Shown here: positions 36,601 through 46,700 of the stretch, piece by piece
How positions within the stretch are numbered: position 1 is the stretch's first letter
Layout of the letters: each line of letters begins with the position of its first letter
NCBI RefSeq assembly: GCF_964340395.1
Contig: NC_135569.1
Span: forward strand, 2,692,400 to 2,756,399
DNA length: 64,000 bases
DNA from: Glandiceps talaboti
Lineage: Eukaryota > Hemichordata > Enteropneusta > Spengelidae
Direction of reading: 5' to 3'
Notes under the pieces: generated by a model
Told to the model about the DNA's origin: nothing
Database searches by the model: none
The model's input: the letters and a program-made list of their open reading frames with translations, nothing else
Program-made: the position numbers and the translations under genes

Positions 36601-39600
36601 GACTTCCTCAATCATTTTGCCAGTGCTTCCCAAAGAGAGGAAACTTTATCAACCAGTTTCATGCAATCCATACTTCTCTGTTACCAAGGTTACCAAATTA
36701 GCAAACACACTCACAAATTTGCACTCATACGATGAAACTGACTAACTCTGTTATTTAAAAAAAATTTTCCTTTATCCAGGAAGGAGAAGCATTCCTTGAA
36801 TCAGCAGGTAAACCAGATGAAAGTGCCAAAACTAGGGGACAACAAAAAGAAATTGAAAAACTGACTGAAGAAGAAGAAGCACCAAAACTCCAAAGAGACA
36901 CAACAATGGTAGACACAGCTAAGGTATGTATGTTGTGAATTTGACTGTAGAGGGCGCTATTCAACTTGACCATGTAGGCCTGTTATTCCTCACACAGTGA
37001 ATACAATTCAATGTTCATGTCCTCACTAATATCACCTTCATTATTGACTTATAGCTATCAGGAAATATTGTAATTTAAAGGAACCAATGTTGGCCAGGAA
37101 TAATTTCTTCTCTGCTTTCTTCAGAAAATGAACTTGAATTACTGTGTACCAGCTATACTAACATTGTAGGTATTAAAATATAAATTGTGATTAAAATTAA
37201 GTAATATGTTATGTTTGCTAAAGTCATTACTCTCTTTTCAATTTGGTCATATCTATCGTAAGTTACGAGAAAAAAAAGTAAAATTAAAGAGGGGAGATTT
37301 TATACAGGTGTTAACAGTTAAATCACTTTCGTGCTTTTGGAGTGACAATACTTGGTAGAATTTGTCCACTTCCTGTTAAGTGGCATATTTAGTTACTAAT
37401 AAAAAGTAATTATTTCAAAATACAGTGCACAATATGGTAACCACCAATGCAGATTGTCAAACCATATGATAACCATAGTTTGTGTTCTGCTGTGTAATGT
37501 GACTCTGGTAACTGATTGTAAGGACCTATTCATAAACTAAATAGTCATTAAGTTGCAACAAATTGACAATTATATGTCTACTTTGTAGCCAAAGATATCC
37601 TTGAAACAAAGTAATGGCTACTTTCTATAAAGAACCATTGTTTATTAAGAGAGTATCATATGGACCTATTTTATATGCAACTGTGTAGCCTTCAAATGCT
37701 ACATGTTATAACAATGCAACTGTGTAGCCTTCAGAATGCTACATGTTATAACAATCCAGTGGCCAGTTAATGGTATGTTTATTAGGCCTATAAAAAAAAT
37801 TGTCTGGTTCCCGTTACCATATGGAAAACAATGGAAAACAACGGAAAACATAAAACATAACTACCTGAACTAGACACTCTGAGGCTTATATATGAAAAAA
37901 AAATATATATAAAAAAAAGTAAAATAAAAATCTACCTACCCCACCTATTCTAAAATTGAGTGTAATCGGAATCACCCAATTTTTTTGTTAGGCCATAACT
38001 GAAAGTTTGTTTCACAACGTGACTTACTTCCACAGATAGAAACAAAACTGATAAAAGCATTATATCAACTTACATCAGAGGCTCTCAGCTGTTTGTATTT
38101 GTAGTGGTTATCTTGTCATCATTACCTAAGTCTTCTTTGTGTGAAGTCTTCTTTTAGCTCATTTCAGTCACGCAAACACATCAGTGTTTTTTTCACCAGG
38201 TGCAAAAGTTAATGTAAACTAGCTGTGAAGCCTGTTAAGTCTCTCAGTGAATAGAACTGGTTCAACAGGGCTTATACACAGTCTTTTAAAATCATGAAAA
38301 ATGTAGTAGTATAATCCTGGAAACTCTTAATAAATGAAATTCATTATCATTGACAATTCTCAATGTTTGCATAGTGAAGTTTCCATTGTGATCTGTTATT
38401 ATCTTGTAATATCTCTTTGTAGCACCCATGCACATACCAAGTTGTACACATGTAAACAGAAATATGGGATTTATACCGAGGTCATGAATGTGTCCATGTC
38501 ATTGTTCTGTGACAAGACACCCTATGTCACTCATATTTTCACAGCAGAACAAAGAAGAATGTTTGGAGAGAAATGCTATAGGCATATTGTCTCGTTTCTG
38601 TCAAATTTGTTTTTGAGGTACCATTTTTCAATTGTGCTTTGCCCACAAATTTTATTTCATGTTCCATTGGCAAGTTAAATTTTATTTTACATACCTATAG
38701 CAAGTGAAATTTTATCTTCATGTACCCCTTAGCCCAAGGTAAATTTTATTTCATGTACCCCTTAGCCCAAGGTAAATTGTATCGATATATGGAGATCTGA
38801 GTGATTTTTGTGTGTGTGTATTTCAGGCTGGTAAAGAATTCATTGGAGACAAAGTAGTAGGGGAAACTCGTTCACAAACAAAAGCCATTGCTGAGGCACA
38901 AGTTGAAAAAGATAAAGAAGAGGAGGGTGAGAAAGAAGAGGCAGCAGAGGAAGAAGAAGATAAACCAAGTGTGCAAAGAACAACAACAATGGCTGCCACT
39001 GCAGATGAAGGCAAAGCTTTCCTTGAAAGAGAAGGTTTTTCTGAGGACTCTAAACGTACAGAAAAGACAGAGGAAGAAGGTGAAGAGGAAGAGGAGGAAG
39101 AAGAAGGTGAAAAAGGAATGAAAAGAACTCACACCATGGCAGAAACAGTACAGGTATGTTAATATTTATATCAGACTTGCACTCTTAAAGAGAGGTAGAC
39201 AATAGTTGTCACTTACAGAGAGGTACAGACAGTAATTGTCATTCTCAGAGAAACTGGTGACTATTGTTTGGTTATCTGAACTATTTGATTATCTGTACTG
39301 TTTGGTTATCTGAACTGTTTGTTTATCTGAACTATTTGATTATCTGTACTATTTGATTATCTGTACTGTTTGGTTATCTGAAGTATTTGATTATCTGAAC
39401 TGTTTGGTTATCTGAACTGTTTGGTTATCTGAACTATTTGATTATCTGTACTGTTTGGTTATCTGAACTGTTGTGTTGTCTATATACTCTTTTGGTACTT
39501 GAACTTCTTCAGAACTGTTTGCCATGGTAACCACTTAAATGATTAGTGTAAAGTTTGGTTATCTGAACTTTCAGTTCTCAGAACTGTTTGCCATGGTAAC

Positions 39601-40012
39601 CACTTAAATGATTAGTGTAAAGTATCTCATCATCTATACAATACTTTCTTGTAAACTATTTATTGATTTGACCAAATATCAAAACTGTTTTTCTCTTAAT
39701 TTTTACATTTTTACTGAAGTTACTGTCATCATCAAGTACAAATAATAAAATGTTGAAATGCCATTTCCTACATCTTGAAAACATCTATCATCATTTCTGT
39801 TTATCTAAAGTGTTCCAATATACCAGCAGACCAACAAGTGGATCTTTCACACATTTCCTATTTTTACCTACCCCCGGTAATCTGTTCTTTTGTGTCGATT
39901 TTCTGTACTTTCTTCATATTTTCAGGAAGGAGAAGAATTCCTTAAACGTCAGAAAACAAGTAACGGTGAAGTGACTGAACAAAAAGACAAAGAGCAAGAG
40001 CAGGACTCCTAA
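22325..40012 (+). CDS. Modular acidic repeat protein, unknown function, 5 exons
   Basis: Exons: 22325-22381, 27378-27512, 36780-36923, 38827-39153, 39926-40012; 750 nt, 249 aa. All introns are GT-AG and phase 0. I do not recognise the family. The protein is a chain of modules: each opens with (E/A)G-x-x-F-(L/I), runs through a Glu/Lys-rich low-complexity middle, and closes with R-(D/T)-x-T-M-x-x-T. Closing motifs are RDSTMQVTAQ (exon 1), RDNTMVGTVK (exon 2), RDTTMVDTAK (exon 3), RTTTMAATAD and RTHTMAETVQ (both exon 4). Opening motifs are EGIQFL, EGEAFL, AGKEFI, EGKAFL, EGEEFL. No signal peptide, membrane segment or catalytic motif is visible; it is probably intracellular and disordered or helical. 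The start ATG follows a slightly CpG-rich region. Candidate poly(A) signal AATAAA at 40952. The gene is supported by consistent splicing and repeat logic; the function is unknown. Confidence 0.85.
23267..23329. repeat. G-run plus (GTT)n
   Basis: Thirteen G followed by about sixteen GTT units, in intron 1 of the acidic protein gene. Confidence 0.95.
24729..24982. repeat. Tandem duplication of ~130 bp
   Basis: Two copies of a segment containing ATTACACAGTATTTAGAAAA and ATAATGAGATTAGTT; the second copy lacks about 17 bases. Confidence 0.85.
25390..25749. mobile_element. hAT-like MITE with internal tandem expansion
   Basis: Starts CAGTGTACCCTCTAATG and ends TTAGAGGGCACATTG, matching the 15-bp TIR CAGTGTGCCCTCTAA of two other copies here. 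The inner ~90-bp unit (ACCACATAGTAAGAGATAGG to the terminal repeat) is present three times, so this copy is 360 bp. Flanks ACACTGAT and ACACTTAC agree at 6 of 8 positions, a decayed 8-bp target duplication. It has no coding capacity. Confidence 0.85.
26235..26545. repeat. Degenerate GTGATAAGTGACAA repeats
   Basis: Many imperfect copies of a 12-16 base unit (GTGATAAGTGAC and variants) in intron 1 of the acidic protein gene. Confidence 0.75.
26919..27010. repeat. 46-bp direct duplication
   Basis: Two adjacent 46-bp copies starting AGTCTAGTTCTTATAC, four or so differences apart. Confidence 0.9.
27597..27646. repeat. (TA)n microsatellite
   Basis: About 25 TA units, 85 bases after exon 2 of the acidic protein gene. 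Confidence 0.95.
27957..29196. repeat. 65-bp minisatellite, about 19 copies
   Basis: Regular array with unit starts at 27961, 28026, 28091 and so on to 29132; one unit is 66 bp. Each unit contains the near-palindrome TACCAGACTGGTA and GTGTTCATGTACAAGAAGG. Variants sort into neighbouring blocks (TATATTG early, TACATTG late), as expected for slippage or unequal exchange. It lies in intron 2 of the acidic protein gene. Confidence 0.97.
29780..30126. mobile_element. PIF/Harbinger-like MITE
   Basis: 347-bp element. The left end GGCCAAAAA plus TATCTGGTTCTGGTCAG is mirrored at the right by CTGACCAGAACCAGATA plus TTTTTGGCC. TAA flanks both ends, fitting the 3-bp TWA target of PIF/Harbinger elements. 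It contains an A22 run and a conserved-looking GCGTCGTCGCACCACTT segment, but no transposase. Confidence 0.8.
30265..30760. repeat. ~240-bp tandem duplication
   Basis: Two copies, starting near 30265 and 30502, both beginning ATAAATCTTGACTTAGCTGT and containing GGGTTTAGGAATGCCCCATC, with small indels. Confidence 0.88.
31189..31866. repeat. 73-87 bp tandem repeat, about 9 copies
   Basis: Recurring phrase TTGAAATAGAGAGATGATTA at about 31189, 31267, 31340, 31426, 31507, 31587, 31667, 31740 and 31827, followed by TAATACTTTG and TTCTGCACCCAG. Unit length varies by small indels. Confidence 0.93.
32332..32472. repeat. 51-bp tandem repeat, about 3 copies
   Basis: Units start at CGGCCAAA (32332, 32383, 32434) and contain TTTCCCTAGTGTAGTATGTG. 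Confidence 0.92.
32755..33225. repeat. ~47-bp tandem repeat, 8-9 copies
   Basis: Repeated unit GTTGATAGCAGTAC followed by AAAGTAGAAATTAGTCTGAC and TGGACTTTCC, with the first copies longer and more diverged. Confidence 0.92.
33880..34012. repeat. ~60-bp tandem repeat
   Basis: Two clear copies and a partial third of a unit with TTGTTTGTGATTGGCAGAGT and GTTTGACCTTTGAA. Confidence 0.8.
34127..34331. mobile_element. piggyBac-like MITE
   Basis: 205-bp element bounded by TTAA on both sides (34123-34126 and 34332-34335). Its ends begin CCCCTTCAATACT and, on the other strand, CCCTTTCATGACT. TTAA targets with TIRs starting CCC are the hallmark of piggyBac. No coding content. Confidence 0.78.
36086..36241. 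mobile_element. hAT-like MITE, short form
   Basis: 156-bp member of the family at 25390, in opposite orientation. The right end is AGAGGGCACACTG; the left end has one change from the TIR. An exact 8-bp duplication TCTAGGTC lies at 36078-36085 and 36242-36249. CAGTG-type ends plus 8-bp targets indicate the hAT superfamily. Confidence 0.9.
37785..37994. mobile_element. PIF/Harbinger-like MITE, second type
   Basis: 210-bp element with ends GGCCTATAAAAAAAATTG and CAATTTTTTTGTTAGGCC; similarity of the inverted ends extends about 35 bp. It shares the GGCC-plus-A-run end with the element at 29780, but the inner TIR and body differ. Target repeat unclear (TTA/ATA). Confidence 0.75.
39265..39470. repeat. 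17-bp tandem repeat, about 12 copies
   Basis: Alternating 17-bp variants GTTTGGTTATCTGAACT and ATTTGATTATCTGTACT, in the last intron of the acidic protein gene. A 45-bp segment with CCATGGTAACCACTTAAATG is then duplicated at about 39514 and 39576. Confidence 0.93.
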
Positions 40013-41097
40013 AGATGCTGCAATAGTTCAAATTCATCTCTATGTGCACTGTGTGAGGCAAATGTTCTCCAAAAAAAAATAACTTTTAGCCCAGACTTTA
40101 TCTCTACCTAGATCTACACAAATGTAGTTTATATTTGTAGTTTTCAATTTTTGATGTACCGTGTATCGTAGTTTATTTTTTTGTAAACTCATCTTGTGTC
40201 ATAATAATATTCCAGTGTATTTAGTTATCAGAACTTTTCTTCAACTCCAGTTTCAGTTGTCAAAATTTTTCGGGCTGGACTTCAAACTCTCGTCATAATC
40301 TTGTATAAATACATATTCAGAGATTTATTTGCATAATACACTCTATCCAGGAAGTCAAAAATATGGCTTTGGTGACATGACTATCAAATCCTGTGAAACC
40401 ACTTGAATTTTTCACTTCTTTTACACCATTCACAGTCTTCGTCCCCAACTTTTGATGGCCTCATAATGCAACCATGCTCTAATGCAGTTCTGATTGGTTT
40501 AGTCCACTTAATAAAAGGGGGTAAACAGCAAACTATGTCAAGGATGTGCAATGTGTATTTATCAATGCTGAAAGTCGGATTATGTGTAGTCTTGAAGAAA
40601 GATCTTAGATCTGCACTTTGATGGTTGCCATACTTCTGTCTGGCCTAGCGCCCTCAGTGGCAACCTGTGGCCACTTTTAAGTCTGTGAGTGAGCCACAAA
40701 CAAAAAGTGTGGATATTTGGGGGAACAAATGATAGATCTAGAACTTGACACATGAATTGTCACATGGTTGTAGAAATAATGTATGGTTTGACAAAGTAAG
40801 TTGTACTTAACTTAATATTTTGTGTGTGTGGAATTTGTATGGCATGGCTGTCTTTATTAACCCTAAACTATTTTATTATAACTAACAACTCTACATAAAA
40901 AAACATCTCATGCAAAAGCATTTTTGATAGATTACTCTTTAAGAAATGTATAATAAAAGATTTTTTATTGAATGTGAATTTTTATCTGAAAGTTGTCCAA
41001 GGCATGTTTTCACATGTCGTTGTAGATGTTTTTAAAACATCACACTATTTTCTATTTATCGTATCACATATGTACTTTGCTAAAAAGTGATACTTTG

Positions 41098-41345
41098 TGT
41101 GGGGATTCATGTGGGAAAGTATGTGACATTTCCTCAGCCATGTGGGGATTCATGTGGGAGAGTGAATTTTCCTCAGCTATGTGGGGATTCATGTGGGATC
41201 GGAGTATGTGAAACTTCTCTCAGCGATGGGAGAAATTATGTGAAATTTCATTACGTGGGGATTCATATTTAATAAAAAGTGAATTTTCCTCTGCCATGAG
41301 GGAAAGTATGTGAAATTTCCTCAGCCATGTGGGATTCATGGAGTA
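41098..41345. repeat. ~41-bp tandem repeat
   Basis: Four to six diverged copies of a unit with ATGTGGGGATTCATGTGGGA and TTTCCTCAGC. Confidence 0.85.
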
Positions 41346-43234
41346 TCTTCAATATGTCAACTCATATGGCTTACATGATAATAATATCTAATGATACAGT
41401 GTATCATACAGTTTAACATTCTATAGAGGTGACACAAGGCATTCATCAGATGGCAATGTGAAGTAGCAAGGGGTATGTCTATCAAATAAATCAGCCTGAG
41501 TGATTTTTACAGCAGTTTATCCGATCAGTAAGTTAACATGGGTACTATAAGGAATATAATATTTATTGGTTTCATGATATTCATGAAATCTCATCTTTCA
41601 GCTAAGATTAAATATCCAAATCTAGTTTTGAAAGTATACAACTGCACCAAGATTTTAGTTCTCCATATACAACAGTACTATAACATACAGGCAAGAACAC
41701 AAATGTAGTTTTGCAATGATATGTACAAATGGTATCGTATGTCTGCATAGTAAGAATATTACTAATAATTATACTCCCACCTTGCTACTGCGTGCCATCT
41801 TGAAATAAGTTCACCATTATGTCATGTATTCACAGGGACAGTCATGTCATTATTGTCAACCATTGTTGTGTACATCAGCCCTTTGTTGTAACACTCTGCC
41901 AATGTTTTTTACCAGTGTGTATACACACACTCATTGTGTATCTTATTATAAATAATATCTTACGAGTCAGACAATATTCTGTAACAATATAAATAATCAA
42001 GCCTATGTTTGTGTGGCTAGCTGTAAGCTAAAACAGTTGCCACCCATGGTTTGACATTTTGACAGTGTGCCCTCAACAAGAATATTGGGAGAATAAAACT
42101 TGTAATGCAAACTGCCATAGAGTGCGCTGTATAAGTATGATACAGATGATACAATGCTTTACTTTGGTTCGAGGGGATTGGTGTCAGAATTAATGATATT
42201 TCAAAGCCAATTTTTAAGACTTGCTGGATTATTGTCATTTTTACCACTGCTGTCAATAAAATCAAACCAGAAATGTACAACTCAGAATTTCATAATAAAA
42301 ACTTCATCTGATATTCCAATTGACTAAAGTGTACAGTCTGTATTCTGATAAATGTGAATGATTTTAAACTTTTCAATACACCACGTTCTGGCCACTGAAG
42401 TTGCTGCTGTTTTACACAGAAGGGTTGTGAGAGGCCTCCCCACATTGAGCAAAGAGTGGGCTGACATTTGGTCATCAACGCTGCAATGCATGAAGCTGTG
42501 AACAAAAAGTTTGTTAAAAAGGGGTGGTCTTGAATGAGAACTACAGTGGTTAGGTATGTTTTAATTTTTGATATTCACTTTTAAAAGAGTAGTGAGAAAA
42601 ACACAAAATGGATGATAGCTTCATTTCAGTTGTCTGACAATACTCCACTATTCTAGCCCTCACTTCAGGCACCAAAACAACTTGCAAACAGCGCCTCTAG
42701 TGGCCAAACCAAGAAATCATTTATTTCTCTGATAACTGGATCATGCATATTACTATTAGTGAGATTGAAATTTTGCACATCGTCAAGTATTTCACCACCA
42801 TATTTTACCAAGAATGGACAGGCTCATAGAACTGGGTATTTCATTAACGTTCAGTGCATGTCTGAACGAAGCAATCTTGATGTAGCATGCCAAGATTCCC
42901 TGGCACAAACGCTGTAGGTTCGAAATAATTTCCATATGAAAAGATACCTTACTTGAGGTGTGAACTGACTGTCAATCGGTGATTGCTCTGACAAATATCA
43001 CTATTTCAATCCCACGGTTTGCAGGGGGGGGGGGGGTACACTGAGAAATGTGTACGCCTACTCTACCCATAGACCCTCCACCCACGGGTCTATGCTCTAC
43101 CTAATCCCTTCATCGCTAAGCTTATCTTTTGTTCCACTTGATTGGTAGTTTATTTAGTCACTGGGTGGTCATAAGACATTAATTCGGTAACATGGAATTT
43201 GTCCACGTTCAAGGGATTAGCCTAGATACATGGT

Positions 43235-43300
43235 TTGTGCTGGCCAATCCCGTCATGAGGATGAAACGGGAATACCTGGCGAAGACCTGTGTTGTTTGAT
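43235..43300. mobile_element. SINE body fragment (weak)
   Basis: The stretch with GAGGATGAAACGGGAATACC and GAAGACCTGTGTTGTTTG resembles the body of the SINE at 56534 (GAGGAAACCGAAGTACCC, GAAAACCTGCGTTGTTCG) in the same orientation. It is short and diverged. Confidence 0.5.
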
Positions 43301-43760
43301 AGTAGTATAAAGAAATCATGGATATTTGGGATAGCTTTTCATTTCCCTAAGTCAAATATCCCTTTATGAAGCTAAAAACTTTACAGTCACTATCATTCAA
43401 TCTATCACAAACCCATCCTAATAAATCACAACACTCAAAATTCCTCTTAATTCAGTTAATAATTTCTTGTTTTCTCAGGAACAGTAATTTACACAACTTT
43501 TCTTTGGAATACAACAACCCTTTCTAACATATAGTTACAATATTTGGTAGGACTGGTTGTAATATAGCCTCATCAAAGCCACAGTAGTCTGTAAGGTATG
43601 TCATGGCAGGGCGCCCTCATGCATCGTTCAACCCCTTTCTGAGTACTAGCTGAAATGAATCTCTGTAAATTATTATGTCAATCTTAACCTGGAAACGAAA
43701 TTTTTTACTGTTTATCAAAATGACATGTAACTAAAATATTAATTTTTCATCTTCAAAGTC

Positions 43761-46700
43761 TCACAATTTTGTCTTCTGTCTTCTTTGTCTCAATATTGTA
43801 CTGTGGGTGGCATCAGTAGAACATTCCTCAACATTGTCTTTCTGCTTGTCTACTTTCTCAAAGAACAGAATGTATGGAGTCTTAGATTTGACAGAGTCCC
43901 AGTGTGAGTTACTTTGTTGCATATCTCTGTTACAGTAACACCATGCATCATTCTGGTATTTGACATACACACCATAATGTTCACAGTAATCTTGGCAAAC
44001 CTCCTTAACAACCACTGCAAACAATGTATACTGAAGACAACCCTGGTTGGTTGGTAATTCTATCATGGACTGTAGGCAGCCTGTTTGGTTGTCTGACATC
44101 CAGCTGGGATTGTCAATGCTGCCCTCTATTGACGAGTCATTAACATCTCTGTTTTTATCACTACACTGCCCAAGTTTTGATGAAACACTTCCAAGTTGAG
44201 CTCTGTCACTACATGTATTCTCTGACAAGGCTAACGTTGGACAACTACGATCACAACTTTGAGTAGACATCGGCTTACTAGGAACTTCACTTCCAATCAC
44301 TGTCATTGTTAAAACTCTTGGAGCGTGTGATACAGTAATCTTACTTCTAACACAGCTATGACCACACTGCAGACATTTCACGTCTACGGGTCTCTCAGTC
44401 ATAAAATGCAGGACAGAATTTTGGAAGTTTTCTCTGCAATTCCACTGGACAGTCAAACCAGTACTGTTGACTTCAATGACAGCTTTATGGAAACACTCAT
44501 CACAGAGTGTACTCTGTGAGTAAGTCAGCACACATGTATCCCGTAGCAACACACGACTAACAAGAGTTTGTAGCTTGATCAACAAGGATTTGTAGTACGG
44601 CTCAATATCATGTTCTACGCCGACTATGAAGTGATCACCTAACATACTAGAATAGATCTCATCCATGGCAACTGATATCAAGTCCATATCAGTAGATAGA
44701 GATATAGCTAAGAGAAGACAATACAGGCAGTCTTTAGGATCGCATAGTTCATCGTTGTGTGGACTGTTTACTAATAATTGCTGTAAAATTGAACTATGTC
44801 TAACTATATGTAGCAAGATGTTGTTAAAACTAGGTTTGTGATCACAACTCAGTCGTTCTGGCTTTACATCAATGCTGGTAACATCACAATGGTCTAATCT
44901 TAGAGTGCCATGACCTAAGTCACCTTTGACCCCAAATAAGGTCATGTCAATTTCATTGTTCTCAGCTGTGTCATTTCTCATTTCATTGTTCTCAACCATC
45001 TCATTTCTTATTTCAATATTTTGAAATGTGTTATTTCTCATTTCATTGGCAGGTTCGTATTCCATACTATCTTGTTTCTCTTCTTTGATATGACTTGCAT
45101 TATTCTGTACACAATCATTGGAGATCAATTGTTCACTCACTAATGTTGATCCTTCCTTCCTCTCTTTGCCATTTTTGTCACCCACATAACAAACCCACTG
45201 GCCATCAACAAATGTCATGTTCACATTCAGTGGTTGTTGCCAAGCAACCCCTCTCTTCCTGTGTTGAAATTGCTTTGTTCCCTGAGATGCATGTGCTGTT
45301 GTGGTGGACAGACTATCATCGTTCTTCTCTGTAGATTTCTGTATCGTGACATCAGGTACCTTCTTCTCTGTAGATTTCTGTATCGTGACATCAGGTACCT
45401 TCTTCTCGGTACATTTCTGTACGATGCCACCAGGTACCTTCTTTGTAGTACATTTCTGTATCGTGACATCATGTACCTTCTTCTTTGTAGATTTCTGTAT
45501 CATAACATCAGGTACCTTCTTCTCTGTACATTCCTGTATCATTCCATCAAGTATCTTCTGTCCTTTTCCAGTTTCTTCTTTGAGTAGTGTTTCTTTAACT
45601 TTATGTTTTTTAGGACTTTTTGACTTTGGAGGATCTGAAGTTGGAACATATATGTTGTCTTCCTTACACATTAGTAATTGTCCCAAAGTCATTGTATCCA
45701 CAGATTTATTTACATCCATTTCATCGTTATTACTATGGCAACGTAGCACATCACCTGCCCCTTTGTTGTTATACATTGTATTGTCAGCAGTTTGCTTGTG
45801 TACTTTCTTCACCTTTTTAGGAATCTCAAAGTCTTGCTTTCTCTTCTTTGCCATAGAGGGCTGCCTTTTCATTGACTTTTCTGAGGAGGGTAAACACTTT
45901 TTTGTTGTATTGTGTGCACCAGATAACATCTCTTTTGAGGCATCTTTGGATGATGGTATATGTTGATGCTCTCTTTTTTCAATGTCTGGTTTGGATGACT
46001 TGACATCATGACTGGGAGAGGCTACCTTTACATTTCGTGAACTTTGACGCTTGGGAACAACAACTACAATCTCTTTGCTTTCTGCAACGTTTTGTTTAGC
46101 GACTGGAGCTAGTGCAGAGCAAACCCACTGACAGCCTACTAGAGTTCTCTTCATGAACTGATCTCGTTTCATGCTTTTTTCCTTTATGAGACTTGAACCG
46201 ACAGGTTTGTGACAGTTTGTGAGATTACATATGACTTCGTTGTCATAGCCCCTGCAGCCTTTCTTTTCATAAAAGAGATATACATCAAACTTCTGTGCTT
46301 CTTCCAAGGTGATGACTTTATCTACACCATCATTGTTAGGTATACTTGCATTAGACTTTTGCATTATTTCAAAGCGATGTTCCTCTGTGAGCTTGTCGTG
46401 CCAGATTATCGCATGACATTCGTAAACTGCGACGTCGTCTTTTGTCGGTAGATGCAATGGTTGCTGGAGTTTTAATTGAGTGCCATCATTACATGTAGTT
46501 GCCTTGACAACCATAATAAGCATTTTTGGTGCTTTGTCAACCTTAATCCAACTATGGCTTCTTTTCCTGTACTCACACAAACAGCCACAACATTTCTTCG
46601 CTTGGGATGTTTTCTTGAAATCAACCATGGTAAAAGCGGGTAGACATTTCAACTCAGACATCTTTACACTGAGCATGCTCAGAAGCAATGAGTGGCTGTT

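Larger units (their letters stand above)
40013..43760. other. Convergent intergenic region
   Basis: Starts with the probable 3' UTR of the acidic protein (AATAAA at 40952-40957) and ends with the 3' UTR of the USP-like gene. In between lie a ~41-bp repeat, an isolated CAGTGTGCCCTC (a hAT-like end) at about 42064 without a partner, a G-run at 43024 and a SINE-like scrap near 43250. No further gene is visible. Confidence 0.5.

Noticed and set aside
42061-42135. Fourth hAT-like MITE (CAGTGTGCCCTCAACAAG)
   Set aside because: Only the terminal 12 bases match and no partner end was found nearby.
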